From contig CANLZI010000001.1 in assembly GCA_947495555.1 (NCBI GenBank), positions 2,146,861-2,210,860 of the forward strand: a stretch of DNA of 64,000 nucleotides, given 5' to 3'. Below, one piece after another: positions 51,055 through 59,411 of the stretch. Under the pieces are notes generated by a model, which was not told where the DNA came from, did not search any database, and worked only from the letters and a program-made list of their open reading frames with translations. Each line of letters opens with the position of its first letter. The stretch's first letter is position 1. The position numbers and the translations under genes were made by a program. Source of the DNA: an uncultured Erythrobacter sp. (GTDB lineage Bacteria > Pseudomonadota > Alphaproteobacteria > Sphingomonadales > Sphingomonadaceae).

Positions 51055-53684
51055 TGTTGTTCCCCCCCTTCCTGTGCATCTCGCTTGTTTTCCTCATCCA
51101 TTTCCTGAGGAGCGACACCGAAGTTCAGCTCGCCCATCTTGCCTCGGGTGAGGCGAATAGAGCGCGGATTGTCTGTGGTTGGCTCCCAGCCAAGTGGCAG
51201 GGTGCGTGGATCGAGTTTCAACACGTAGTTCGAGCCGATACGGGCATCAGGCACGGCAGCACATGCAATGTGGAATCGACCGAATTCGTCAGTGGTGACC
51301 AGCAAACCGTTGACCGTTGCGAGGCGGACGCCCGGAACGCCGGGTTCATCTTCATCCTGATAGCCGTTGCGGTTGGCATCTTCGTAGACCTTGCCGATAA
51401 ACTCGGAGCAATCGAAGATGCTGCTCGGGACAATCTGCACCGCGGCAGAACCACGGTTGGAAATGGCCGCGCCAGTCGGGCCATCCAAGCCGAAGCCTGT
51501 GTTGACCTTTGTGCCCTCGGTTACACCCGCGCCAACGGTCAATACGAGGTTGTAGGTAACCGTCGCATCGCCCGGAATTGTCTGATCGCGCCACTCAAGC
51601 TGACGGTTCGAATTGGTTGCTTCCGGTTCGGTCGGAACACCGTCCACCGATGCCGATCCGATCACATATTTGAAGCCGGAAGGCAGCAAATCGACAACAG
51701 TTACGCCCGCACGCTGCGCGCCTTCTGCATTGCGCACAGTGATCTCATATGGAACTAGGTCACCTGTGCTGACGTTGCGCTTGGTGCTTTTCTTGGTCAC
51801 AATCAAGGGATCGCGCGAAATAAACGGATCGATCGGAATGTGGTTGAAGATCACATCGGAGTCGCCAGTCTCAAGCAGGAAGCTGAGATAGTAGGTTGGA
51901 GCAGCTTCGGTCGGCGCATTGGCAGTAGGCGCAATCCGGACCGGGTTTGCTTGTCCGGTCGGATCGAACGCATCTGGTTGTGGCAACAACACTGTCGACA
52001 CGAAACTGAATCCTGCCGGCGGAGTAATCGCGATTGTGTATTCGGTTTCGCCAGTCGGACATTGCGCCGAAGCACCAGGAATGATGTCAAAACGATATTC
52101 GCCGGTCGCATCGGTCGTCTGATTCTGTTGCGAAGGATCCAGGAAACAACCATCGGGCATCGCCAAGCCGTTTGGACCGTTAAGAGTAGCGATGGCGCCA
52201 CCGACTGGTGCGCGAGTAACGCTGTTGTAGATAACACCTGAAGGATCGATCGGCAGGTTCTGATCAATCGTTACGACGTTTGATGTGAGCGAGACGTCAT
52301 CCAATTGTCCATAAACCACATTTGTCTTCGGATTGCGGAAGCGGATGGCATAACCATCGCCGCCAAGCAGGTTTTCGAACAGATAGCTTCCGTCCGCATC
52401 GCTTGTGGTTGTGCCAATGACTTCGCCATTGCGAAGAATTTCTACAATCCAGCCTGCACGCGGCTCATCGCCGGCGTCGAGTTGCCCGTCGCCATTGTTG
52501 TCGAGATACACGGTACCTTCAACAGCACTTACTGCCGGCACAACTGCGATTGTGATCGAAGAAGTTGCGCAGTTCGTCGGGTTGAGAACTTCGCAGATCT
52601 CATATTCGATTGTGTAGGTGCCTTCTGGCACATCCGGACCAACCGAAACGCTGCCGGTTGATGGATCAAGTACTACACCCGGATCACCAGCCGGAGTCGT
52701 GACCGTCAGCGACACATCAGCCGGATCAATTGGATCACCGTTCAGCGTGTCATTGTCGAGCACATTGATGATATCGTCGCCACCTGAACCGGCAGGAATA
52801 TCTCCAACAGTATCATTGCTTGCGACAATCTCTGGAGGTTCAACTTCGACTGTAACAGTGCTGGTGGCACAATTGGTCGGGTTGAGTGTCTCACATATTT
52901 CGTAGGTGATCGTGTATGTGCCAGCTGGCGTGCCAGCAGGAACATCTACCTCGCCCGTGTCGGGATCCATTACCGGTACCGGGGCACCAGGGTTGATCGG
53001 TGTGGCCGGATCAGTAATCGTAGCCGCAATATCGTCAACTGAAACCGGATCACCGTTCAGCGTGTCATTGTCGAACGCATTGATAACGCCGGTTGCGCCA
53101 TCTGCGCCGTTCACCGTCGGGGGCGTATCGGCTTCCGCCACGATCTCTGGCGCGTCGACCGTTATCGTCACGTCGTTCTGAGCGCAGTTGGTCGGATTGG
53201 CCGTTTCACAAATCTCGTATGTGATCGTGTACGTACCGGCAGGCGTGCCAGCAGGTACGTCCACCAAACCTGCTGCCGGATCAAGCACCGCAACGGGATC
53301 GCCAGCATTCAATGGCGCTGCCGGTGTGACAACACTGATGTCTACGTCAGACAATGTAACGGGCGAGCCGTTGATCGTGTCTCCATCCAGCACATCCACG
53401 ACACCAGTGCCACCTGTCGCTCCATTGATGCCGCTGGCATCGTCCGGGTCTGCGATCAGGTTGGCGAACACCGTGTCAGTGTCGACTGCTGTATTGTTGC
53501 CTGTAGTCGGGTCAGTTTCACCAGCACCAGCGGTGATTGTCGCTGTGTTGGTTGCTACACTGGCAATCACCGCCACAGGGGTCATCACTGCCACGAACGG
53601 CAGGGCGCTCGTCAGCATGCGCGCAAGCGGTAAACTTGGCTTATCAGCTCTGTTGGCTGGAAAAATCATATGTTTACCGCTCAC
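51051..53684 (-). CDS. DUF11 / SdrD-B-type surface repeat protein
   Basis: This 877-residue secreted protein has a hydrophobic signal (about 18-42). Three or four cadherin-like/Ig repeats follow (GTPAGTYTITYEICETANPTNC units at about 130-390). An SdrD-B domain (VEGTVYLDNNGDGQLDAGDEP, about 395-470), a carboxypeptidase-like domain, a DUF11 domain (RNAEGAQRAGVTVVDLLPSG) and a final SdrD-B domain (VYEDANRNGYQDEDEPG) come next. The DxNxDG loops bind Ca2+. It starts with GTG at 53684 (an ATG lies five codons on). It is overlapped by the barrel-protein gene, suggesting coupled expression. Confidence 0.82.
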   Translation of the reverse strand: MSGKHMIFPANRADKPSLPLARMLTSALPFVAVMTPVAVIASVATNTATITAGAGETDPTTGNNTAVDTDTVFANLIADPDDASGINGATGGTGVVDVLDGDTINGSPVTLSDVDISVVTPAAPLNAGDPVAVLDPAAGLVDVPAGTPAGTYTITYEICETANPTNCAQNDVTITVDAPEIVAEADTPPTVNGADGATGVINAFDNDTLNGDPVSVDDIAATITDPATPINPGAPVPVMDPDTGEVDVPAGTPAGTYTITYEICETLNPTNCATSTVTVEVEPPEIVASNDTVGDIPAGSGGDDIINVLDNDTLNGDPIDPADVSLTVTTPAGDPGVVLDPSTGSVSVGPDVPEGTYTIEYEICEVLNPTNCATSSITIAVVPAVSAVEGTVYLDNNGDGQLDAGDEPRAGWIVEILRNGEVIGTTTSDADGSYLFENLLGGDGYAIRFRNPKTNVVYGQLDDVSLTSNVVTIDQNLPIDPSGVIYNSVTRAPVGGAIATLNGPNGLAMPDGCFLDPSQQNQTTDATGEYRFDIIPGASAQCPTGETEYTIAITPPAGFSFVSTVLLPQPDAFDPTGQANPVRIAPTANAPTEAAPTYYLSFLLETGDSDVIFNHIPIDPFISRDPLIVTKKSTKRNVSTGDLVPYEITVRNAEGAQRAGVTVVDLLPSGFKYVIGSASVDGVPTEPEATNSNRQLEWRDQTIPGDATVTYNLVLTVGAGVTEGTKVNTGFGLDGPTGAAISNRGSAAVQIVPSSIFDCSEFIGKVYEDANRNGYQDEDEPGVPGVRLATVNGLLVTTDEFGRFHIACAAVPDARIGSNYVLKLDPRTLPLGWEPTTDNPRSIRLTRGKMGELNFGVAPQEMDEENKRDAQEGGEQQ

Positions 53685-53699
53685 GCGCTGCCGCTTCGC

Positions 53700-55856
53700 T
53701 TAGTCGACCGTACAGTCGTAAGTGACGGTCAACGAGCCACCGTTCGGGATCGTACCAAGCGTAATGCCGCTTGTGAGATTGCCGAATGTGAAGGATCCGC
53801 CTGGGTCGCCGTCGCCGACGAGTGTTAGCGAGTTGGTTGTCGGGCAGGTGATACCTGCACCTGGTGCGTCGGTGAGTACAGCGCCAGTTGCAGCATCAGG
53901 ACCAGCATTGCTGACCGTTATCGTGTAGGTGATCGTATCACCTGAGGTCACTGTCGAGACCCCGTTGTCTTTGGTCACAGACAAATCCACAACAGCGCCA
54001 ACGACGATTGTAACTGTTGCTGTGTCGCAGTTGTCTGTGTCGGCAGCTTCGCAAATTTGGTAAGTTACTGAATAACTACCTGGTGTTGCACCGCTTGGTA
54101 CATCGATTGTGCCATCGGCATTGATCGATACACCTGTTAGACCACCATCGTTCGTGATGCTTGCAATTACATCTGTATCGGCAAAGCCAGCGCCATTGAG
54201 CGTGTCATTGCCGAAAACAGTCGCAGTTGATCCGCCCGTTGATGGGATCGACGCCAATGAGAAGTCATTGTCGTTTGCAACAACCGTATTGATCACGGCG
54301 ACGGCTTCGTCGAGATCATCGCCAGTTGTACCAGGGTCGGTCTGATCACTCGTCGCCGCAGTTGTGGTGTTGGTGATCGTGCTGCCCTCAGTTCCAGCGT
54401 TCACTGTACCTTCGATGGTCAGCGTAGCGCTCGCGCCATCGGCCAGGCTCGGGATTGTCCAGACGCCCGTACCAGCGACATAGGAACCAACCGTGACATC
54501 GCCGTTGCTGGCCGTCGCGGTCAGACCAGCAGGCAGGCTGTCTGTCAGGGTGACATTGGTTGCAGTGTCACCGCCGTTGTTAGTAACAACGATTTGGAAA
54601 GTGACTGTATCTCCAACACCTGGCTCCGATGTGCTCGAAACAAGGGTCTTCACAGTCTGTAGATCAGCAACGCCGCCAATTGTAACTTGCACACTCGCGG
54701 TATCGCAGTTGTCTGTGTCTGCAGTTTCACAAATCTCGTACGTGATTGTGTAGCTGCCAGGAGTAGCGCCAGATGGGATGGTCAGGGTACCGTCGGAATT
54801 GATCGATACACCTGTTAGACCACCATCGTTCGTGATGCTCGCAGAGACATCTCCATTGGCGAAGGTAGCACTGTTGATGGTGTCATCAGTGAAGACACTG
54901 GCAGTGTTGCCACCAGTCGAAGGCACTGAAGTCGCGGAGAAGTCATCGTCTCCGGCCACGATTGTATTGATCACGGCGACGGCTTCGTCGAGATCATCGC
55001 CAGTTGTACCAGGGTCGGTCTGATCACTCGTCGCCGCAGTTGTGGTGTTGGTGATCGTGCTGCCCTCAGTTCCAGCGTTCACTGTACCTTCGATGGTCAG
55101 CGTAGCGCTCGCGCCATCGGCCAGGCTCGGGATTGTCCAGACGCCCGTACCAGCGACATAGGAACCAACCGTGACATCGCCGTTGCTGGCCGTCGCGGTC
55201 AGACCAGCAGGCAGGCTGTCTGTCAGGGTGACATTGGTTGCAGTGTCACCGCCGTTGTTAGTAACAACGATTTGGAAAGTGACTGTATCTCCAACACCTG
55301 GCTCCGATGTGCTCGAAACAAGGGTCTTCACAGTCTGTAGATCAGCAACGCCGGCCACGACAACGGTAGCCACCGCAGATCTGCAGTTGGTCGGGTTAGC
55401 TGCCTCACAGATCTGATAGGTAACGCTGTAGCTTCCTGGTGTGCTGCTCGCTGGTACCGTCAGGGTGCCATCAGCATTGATCGAGACGCCGGCCAGACCG
55501 CCATCATTTGTAATAGATGCGAGAACTGCAGTGTTGGCGAAGCCAGCACCATTAAGAGTGTCATTGGTGAAGACCGTCGCAGTAGACCCACCGCTAGATA
55601 AGATAGGGGATACCGAGAAGTCATCGTTCAAAGCAACGAGAGCGGCAAATACTGTGTCGGTATCTGTGGCGCTGTTGTTGGCTGAGTTTGAATCGGTCGC
55701 ACCTGCAGGAACGCCGATTGTCGCTGTGTTGACCGCCTGTTGAGCAAGGGCCGTGTTTGGCAGAGCCAGGGCAGCAATTGGAATTGCCGTTCCAAGAAGC
55801 TTGGCAAGACGGACCCTGCTTGTCCGTGAAGTACATCCGTTCATTAGATTTTCCAT
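53700..55856 (-). CDS. DUF11-repeat surface protein with exact internal duplication
   Basis: This 718-residue secreted protein has a signal peptide (to ALAQQ). It alternates cadherin-like units (GATPGSYTITYEICETADTDNCDTA) and DUF11 units (VADLQTVKTLVSSTSEPG, then TNNGGDTATNVTLTDSLPAG). Two DUF11 units are identical over about 130 residues because of a 390-bp exact repeat. The last unit (VDLSVTKDNGVSTV) is more diverged. Extended, Thr-rich and acidic, it suits an adhesin or surface-layer protein. It has no obvious anchor and probably relies on the downstream barrel protein. Confidence 0.85.
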   Translation of the reverse strand: MENLMNGCTSRTSRVRLAKLLGTAIPIAALALPNTALAQQAVNTATIGVPAGATDSNSANNSATDTDTVFAALVALNDDFSVSPILSSGGSTATVFTNDTLNGAGFANTAVLASITNDGGLAGVSINADGTLTVPASSTPGSYSVTYQICEAANPTNCRSAVATVVVAGVADLQTVKTLVSSTSEPGVGDTVTFQIVVTNNGGDTATNVTLTDSLPAGLTATASNGDVTVGSYVAGTGVWTIPSLADGASATLTIEGTVNAGTEGSTITNTTTAATSDQTDPGTTGDDLDEAVAVINTIVAGDDDFSATSVPSTGGNTASVFTDDTINSATFANGDVSASITNDGGLTGVSINSDGTLTIPSGATPGSYTITYEICETADTDNCDTASVQVTIGGVADLQTVKTLVSSTSEPGVGDTVTFQIVVTNNGGDTATNVTLTDSLPAGLTATASNGDVTVGSYVAGTGVWTIPSLADGASATLTIEGTVNAGTEGSTITNTTTAATSDQTDPGTTGDDLDEAVAVINTVVANDNDFSLASIPSTGGSTATVFGNDTLNGAGFADTDVIASITNDGGLTGVSINADGTIDVPSGATPGSYSVTYQICEAADTDNCDTATVTIVVGAVVDLSVTKDNGVSTVTSGDTITYTITVSNAGPDAATGAVLTDAPGAGITCPTTNSLTLVGDGDPGGSFTFGNLTSGITLGTIPNGGSLTVTYDCTVD
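54286..54675. repeat. 390-bp exact direct repeat, copy 1
   Basis: I compared this stretch line by line with 54964-55353 and found no difference; the offset is 678 bp. It encodes a complete DUF11 unit. A second shorter identical block (about 54121-54160) keeps the same offset, so the duplicated unit is longer and has been partly edited. Confidence 0.95.
54964..55353. repeat. 390-bp exact direct repeat, copy 2
   Basis: Identical to 54286-54675. The absence of synonymous differences points to recent duplication or ongoing gene conversion. Recombination between copies would remove exactly one 226-residue module (678 bp, in frame). Confidence 0.95.
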
Positions 55857-55872
55857 GATTAACGTTCCCCAG

Positions 55873-57336
55873 TCAATTTATTTGGCACGAGTATTTGAGT
55901 GTGGCCGATTGGCCAGTTGCGAGTGTTCCAAGTGCGATTCCGCCCCCGGACAGGTCTGCGAATGTGAATGAGCCAGAGGGCACTCCATCGCCCGTGATGG
56001 TCACGGGCTGAGTGGCTTCGCAGGTGATGCCTGCGCCGGGTGTATCGGTGACAACGGCACCAGCAATCGGATCAGGCCCGCTGTTGGTGACAGTTGTTGA
56101 ATAGGTTGTGGTGCTTCCGAAAAGGACTTGGCTAGTCCCGTTGGTCTTGGTGATCGCGAGTTCGACGTCTGCTGTAAGGATAGTCACTGTCACAGTAGCG
56201 ATGTCGCAATCGCTCGGGATTGCGATGCTGCAAGCCTGATAGTCAAAGCTATAGGTGCCAGGCAGTGCAAGCGCCGTTACGCCTACTTCACCTGTCGTCG
56301 TATCAAAGCTAAGTTCTGCTGGCAGTGACGATGAAGGAGCGATTGCCAGTGCCGTGGTGCTTGCGTTTGTTTGCGTACCGTTCAGTGAGTCATTGTCATG
56401 AACATGCAGAACAGCAGGGATGTCTAGGTTGCGGTAAGTCACCGCCGTGCTGTCATTATTGGCCGCGAGACCGGTAATGTTGATCGTGACCGTTGAGGTA
56501 TAACTTGAGCAATCGATTCCCGTCGCTGAATATGTAAAGGTGTCGAGACCGGTGTAGTCGCCATCAGGTAGATATGTGATAGTCCCATCCGAGTTAATCG
56601 TGGCCGTTCCGTGGGAGGGAGGGCTCGTGATTACAGCAGTGGACCAATCTATTCGATTGCTGTCATTTCCGAACGCGTCGACATCGACTGACACATCGAC
56701 ATCCGTTGAATCGCTGTCATTCGAAGTGAACGCTGTGCCGACTGCCAGAAGGGTGTCCTTCGGGTTAGAAGTAGCGCTCGAGCTAGGTATGGTCGTGACG
56801 TTTAAGAACTCAACGCTGGAAACTGGAACGCCAGCGTGCGTAGCTATCGCAGTGAGGTCGAGCCCTAGGTCTATACTTGTGTCATCGCCGCCGTCGAATG
56901 GGTTGATGGCTAGAGTTGTTCCCGAGGTGGAACTGCCGATGTTCACGTCAGTTTTTTTGCCAGATATCTTGATTGGAGAGCTGTCATTGTTGCCACGCTG
57001 AAGAGCAATGCCAGTGACAGAAAATGGATCGCCGCCGAGTGTGACTACATATGAGTAATTGGCGAAGCCATCACCATCGGTATCGAATAGAACAGATATA
57101 TCGGAGGTGTTTCCCCCGGGGTTAGCCACCGGGTCCAGTTGGACTGAAATTGGGAGACTGCTTGTGCCATTTACACTGCAATCGCGCTCAATTGCTGTAA
57201 GGTCGGATTGTTCTTGCTCGTCGTTTGCCCCGTCACCATCTGCTGCGCCTACGCTGCTGCTTTGAGCATATGTCGGGTAAGAAAAGAGCGAAGCGCTGAC
57301 TATAATGCAAGCTGCAAAAGACGCAGTTGCATTCAT
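55873..57336 (-). CDS. DUF11-type surface protein, first gene of operon
   Basis: This 487-residue secreted protein has a signal peptide (to YAQSSS). A calcium-type segment (DTDGDGFANYSYVV) comes early. An Ig-like tandem repeat region (YLPDGDYTGLDTFTYSATG) follows, then a cadherin-like unit (ALPGTYSFDYQACS) and a C-terminal DUF11 domain (VELAITKTNGTSQVLFGS). The ATG at 57336 has AAAGGG just upstream. It is the first of four genes on the minus strand down to 47554, with gaps of 16 and 15 bp and one overlap. Confidence 0.82.
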   Translation of the reverse strand: MNATASFAACIIVSASLFSYPTYAQSSSVGAADGDGANDEQEQSDLTAIERDCSVNGTSSLPISVQLDPVANPGGNTSDISVLFDTDGDGFANYSYVVTLGGDPFSVTGIALQRGNNDSSPIKISGKKTDVNIGSSTSGTTLAINPFDGGDDTSIDLGLDLTAIATHAGVPVSSVEFLNVTTIPSSSATSNPKDTLLAVGTAFTSNDSDSTDVDVSVDVDAFGNDSNRIDWSTAVITSPPSHGTATINSDGTITYLPDGDYTGLDTFTYSATGIDCSSYTSTVTINITGLAANNDSTAVTYRNLDIPAVLHVHDNDSLNGTQTNASTTALAIAPSSSLPAELSFDTTTGEVGVTALALPGTYSFDYQACSIAIPSDCDIATVTVTILTADVELAITKTNGTSQVLFGSTTTYSTTVTNSGPDPIAGAVVTDTPGAGITCEATQPVTITGDGVPSGSFTFADLSGGGIALGTLATGQSATLKYSCQIN

Positions 57337-57757
57337 CAAGCCCTTTCTCTTCCTTGTGCAATATTCTCGCACGGCGATACCCTTGTCGTTAGTGACTAAG
57401 GGCTATTTCGTAGGTTAAGGTAAATGAGAGGTTAAGTTCTGCTAATATTTTGGTTGCAGCTCCATGGAAGTATCACGTGATATCAGTTAGAATGATTAAG
57501 AAAAGTACATGAAATCAGTTAGATGATTGGCTTTTCTCCGGAAGCGTTAGGATTAACCATAATCTCACCAAAACATAAATTTGCACCCTTCCTTAAGTTT
57601 CGCGTAAGTAGAATTTTAACTGTCTAGTCTGAACAGCGCAGTGCTGAATACGCGCCAGATGATAAACATCGTTGGTTTTGTCTTTTCGTTCTGTTCGAAG
57701 CCTCAGGTAGATTCTTAGCCACCTCAGGGATGGGCAGGCTTTTGGGAGAGAATGAGT
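57337..57757. promoter_or_regulatory. Divergent regulatory region of the DUF11 operon and CoA-transferase gene
   Basis: This AT-rich gap contains the perfect palindrome TATCACGTGATA (57471-57482). It partly overlaps two direct repeats, ATCAGTTAGAATGATT (57482-57497) and ATCAGTTAGATGATT (57514-57528), spaced 32 bp, about three helical turns. These are good candidates for regulator binding sites. No coding sequence is evident. Confidence 0.5.
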
Positions 57758-58840
57758 ATGACGCAATCGAACGGTCCGCTGACAGGATTGAAAGTGATGG
57801 AGTTCGTCGGGATTGGACCGGGACCGCACGCAACCATGCTGTTGGCAGATATGGGGGCCGAGATTGTTCGGATTGAACGGAACGGTGCGAGCACGCTGAA
57901 CCCTGTTGTGGAGCGCGCGCGGCACCGTGTGGCGGTTGATATTCGCAGCGACGAAGGCCGCGAATTTTGTATTCAGGCGGCCCGCAAGGCCGATGTCTTG
58001 ATTGAAGGTTTCCGGCCCGGCGTGATGGAGCGTCTGGGTCTGGGTCCCGAAGTTTTGTGCGAGCACAATGACCGGCTGGTTTACGCGCGCATGACCGGCT
58101 GGGGGCAAGAAGGTCCGCTGGCCAAGGCCGCCGGGCATGACATCAATTATATTGCCATCACTGGCGCTTTGGACGCCGTGGGTAAGCCCGGCGAAACCGC
58201 CACACCGCCGCAAAATCTGGTCGGAGATTTTGGTGGTGGCTCGATGTATTGTGCATTTGGAATTTTGGCGGCGCTGTATGAGCGTGAGCGCAGCGGCAAG
58301 GGTCAGGTGGTGGATGCAGCGATTGTTGATGGTGCAACCAGCCTGATGAGCTTTTTCTTCGGAGCGCGCCATCTGCCGCATCTCTCGACCGATCGCGGCA
58401 AGGGCATTTTGGGCGGCGCGGCGCATTTCTATCGCTGCTATAAATGCGCTGATGGACGCGAGGTTTCGGTTGGCGCAATCGAGCCGCAATTCTACGCCGA
58501 GTTGTTGGAGAAATCGGGTGCGCCCGCTGAACTTGCGCAAGGCCAGCAAGACCCGCGCAACATTGCTGATTACACCGAGAAACTGGCTGCGTTGTTTGCG
58601 ACCAAGACGGCAGCGGAGTGGACCGAAATATTGGAAGGCACCGATGCTTGCTTTGCGCCTGTTCTGCCGTTGGACGAAGCGCGGGAGCATCCGCATCTCA
58701 AAGCGCGCGGCTCCTATGTCGAACGCGATGGCACATGGCATACAGCCCCTGCGCCGCGGTTCAGCCGCACCCCTGGGGCAATCCGCGACAGCGATATGAC
58801 TGGCGAAACCGTGGTCGAGCGCTGGATGAGCGAGGGTTAA
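57758..58840 (+). CDS. CaiB/BaiF-family CoA-transferase (alpha-methylacyl-CoA racemase-like)
   Basis: This protein of about 360 residues has the family III CoA-transferase pattern: GLKVMEFVGIGPGPHATMLLADMGAEIVRIER at the N-terminus (seen as two parts), then DVLIEGFRPGVMERLGLGP and GHDINYIAITGAL. The Asp of GHDINY and the upstream His fit the racemase subgroup (AMACR), which inverts 2-methylacyl-CoA. The ATG at 57758 is better spaced from GGGAG than the one at 57752. A MaoC hydratase follows 10 bp downstream, pointing to acyl-CoA metabolism. Confidence 0.88.
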   Translation: MTQSNGPLTGLKVMEFVGIGPGPHATMLLADMGAEIVRIERNGASTLNPVVERARHRVAVDIRSDEGREFCIQAARKADVLIEGFRPGVMERLGLGPEVLCEHNDRLVYARMTGWGQEGPLAKAAGHDINYIAITGALDAVGKPGETATPPQNLVGDFGGGSMYCAFGILAALYERERSGKGQVVDAAIVDGATSLMSFFFGARHLPHLSTDRGKGILGGAAHFYRCYKCADGREVSVGAIEPQFYAELLEKSGAPAELAQGQQDPRNIADYTEKLAALFATKTAAEWTEILEGTDACFAPVLPLDEAREHPHLKARGSYVERDGTWHTAPAPRFSRTPGAIRDSDMTGETVVERWMSEG

Positions 58841-58850
58841 GGACAGAAAA

Positions 58851-59303
58851 ATGGCAGGAAAATTTTTCGACGAGTGGCAGTTGGGCGATCAGATCGAGCA
58901 TGAGATCCGCCGTACGGTGACCGAGACAGACAACCTTTTGTTCTCCACCATGACCCACAATCCGCAGCCCCTGCATATCGATGTGGAGGCTGCCAAGGAA
59001 AGTGGCTTTGGACAGATCCTGGTCAATTCGACCTTCACCTTCTCCTTGCTGGTCGGGCTATCCGTTGGTGACACCACTTTGGGGACATTGGTTGCCAATT
59101 TGGGGTTCGATAAGGTGAAAACGCCCAATCCCGTCTTTATCGGGGACACCTTGCGCGCGCGCAGTACAGTCAAGGAATTGCGGGAGAGCAAATCGCGTCC
59201 ACAGGCAGGGATTGTCACCTTTATGCATGAGATGCTCAATCAGCGCGACGAGATTGTTTGCGTTTGCGAACGTTCTGCCCTGCTGAACAAGCGGCCTGAA
59301 TAA
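58851..59303 (+). CDS. MaoC-family (R)-specific enoyl-CoA hydratase-like protein
   Basis: This 150-residue single hot-dog domain has the hydratase-2 signature: D/N near TETDNLLFSTMTHNPQPLHID, with the catalytic pair expected in that segment. Motif GDTLRARSTVKELRESKSRPQAGIVTF is the usual second half. It hydrates 2-enoyl-CoA. Its position directly after the CoA-transferase gene suggests use in branched or methylated acyl-CoA breakdown. Confidence 0.87.
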   Translation: MAGKFFDEWQLGDQIEHEIRRTVTETDNLLFSTMTHNPQPLHIDVEAAKESGFGQILVNSTFTFSLLVGLSVGDTTLGTLVANLGFDKVKTPNPVFIGDTLRARSTVKELRESKSRPQAGIVTFMHEMLNQRDEIVCVCERSALLNKRPE

Positions 59304-59324
59304 TTGGGCTGACAAAAAAGCCAG

Positions 59325-59350
59325 CTGATCAAGGGCGCAGACTTGATCAG
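59325..59350 (+). terminator. Perfect hairpin after the MaoC gene
   Basis: CTGATCAAG (59325-59333) and CTTGATCAG (59342-59350) are perfectly complementary around GGCGCAGA. There is no T-tract, so it is either a factor-dependent terminator or a protein-binding palindrome ahead of the DUF3604 operon. Confidence 0.5.
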
Positions 59351-59411
59351 ACTTGCTCTATGGGCGCGCAGGTAAATGCAAAGAAATACAATTGGCTTTG
59401 AGGGGATCGCA

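Noticed and set aside
51054..55743. Long open frames on the plus strand opposite the DUF11 genes
   Set aside because: They mirror the repeat structure of the minus-strand genes, have low-complexity Pro/Ser/Val composition and no ribosome sites, so they are antisense shadows.
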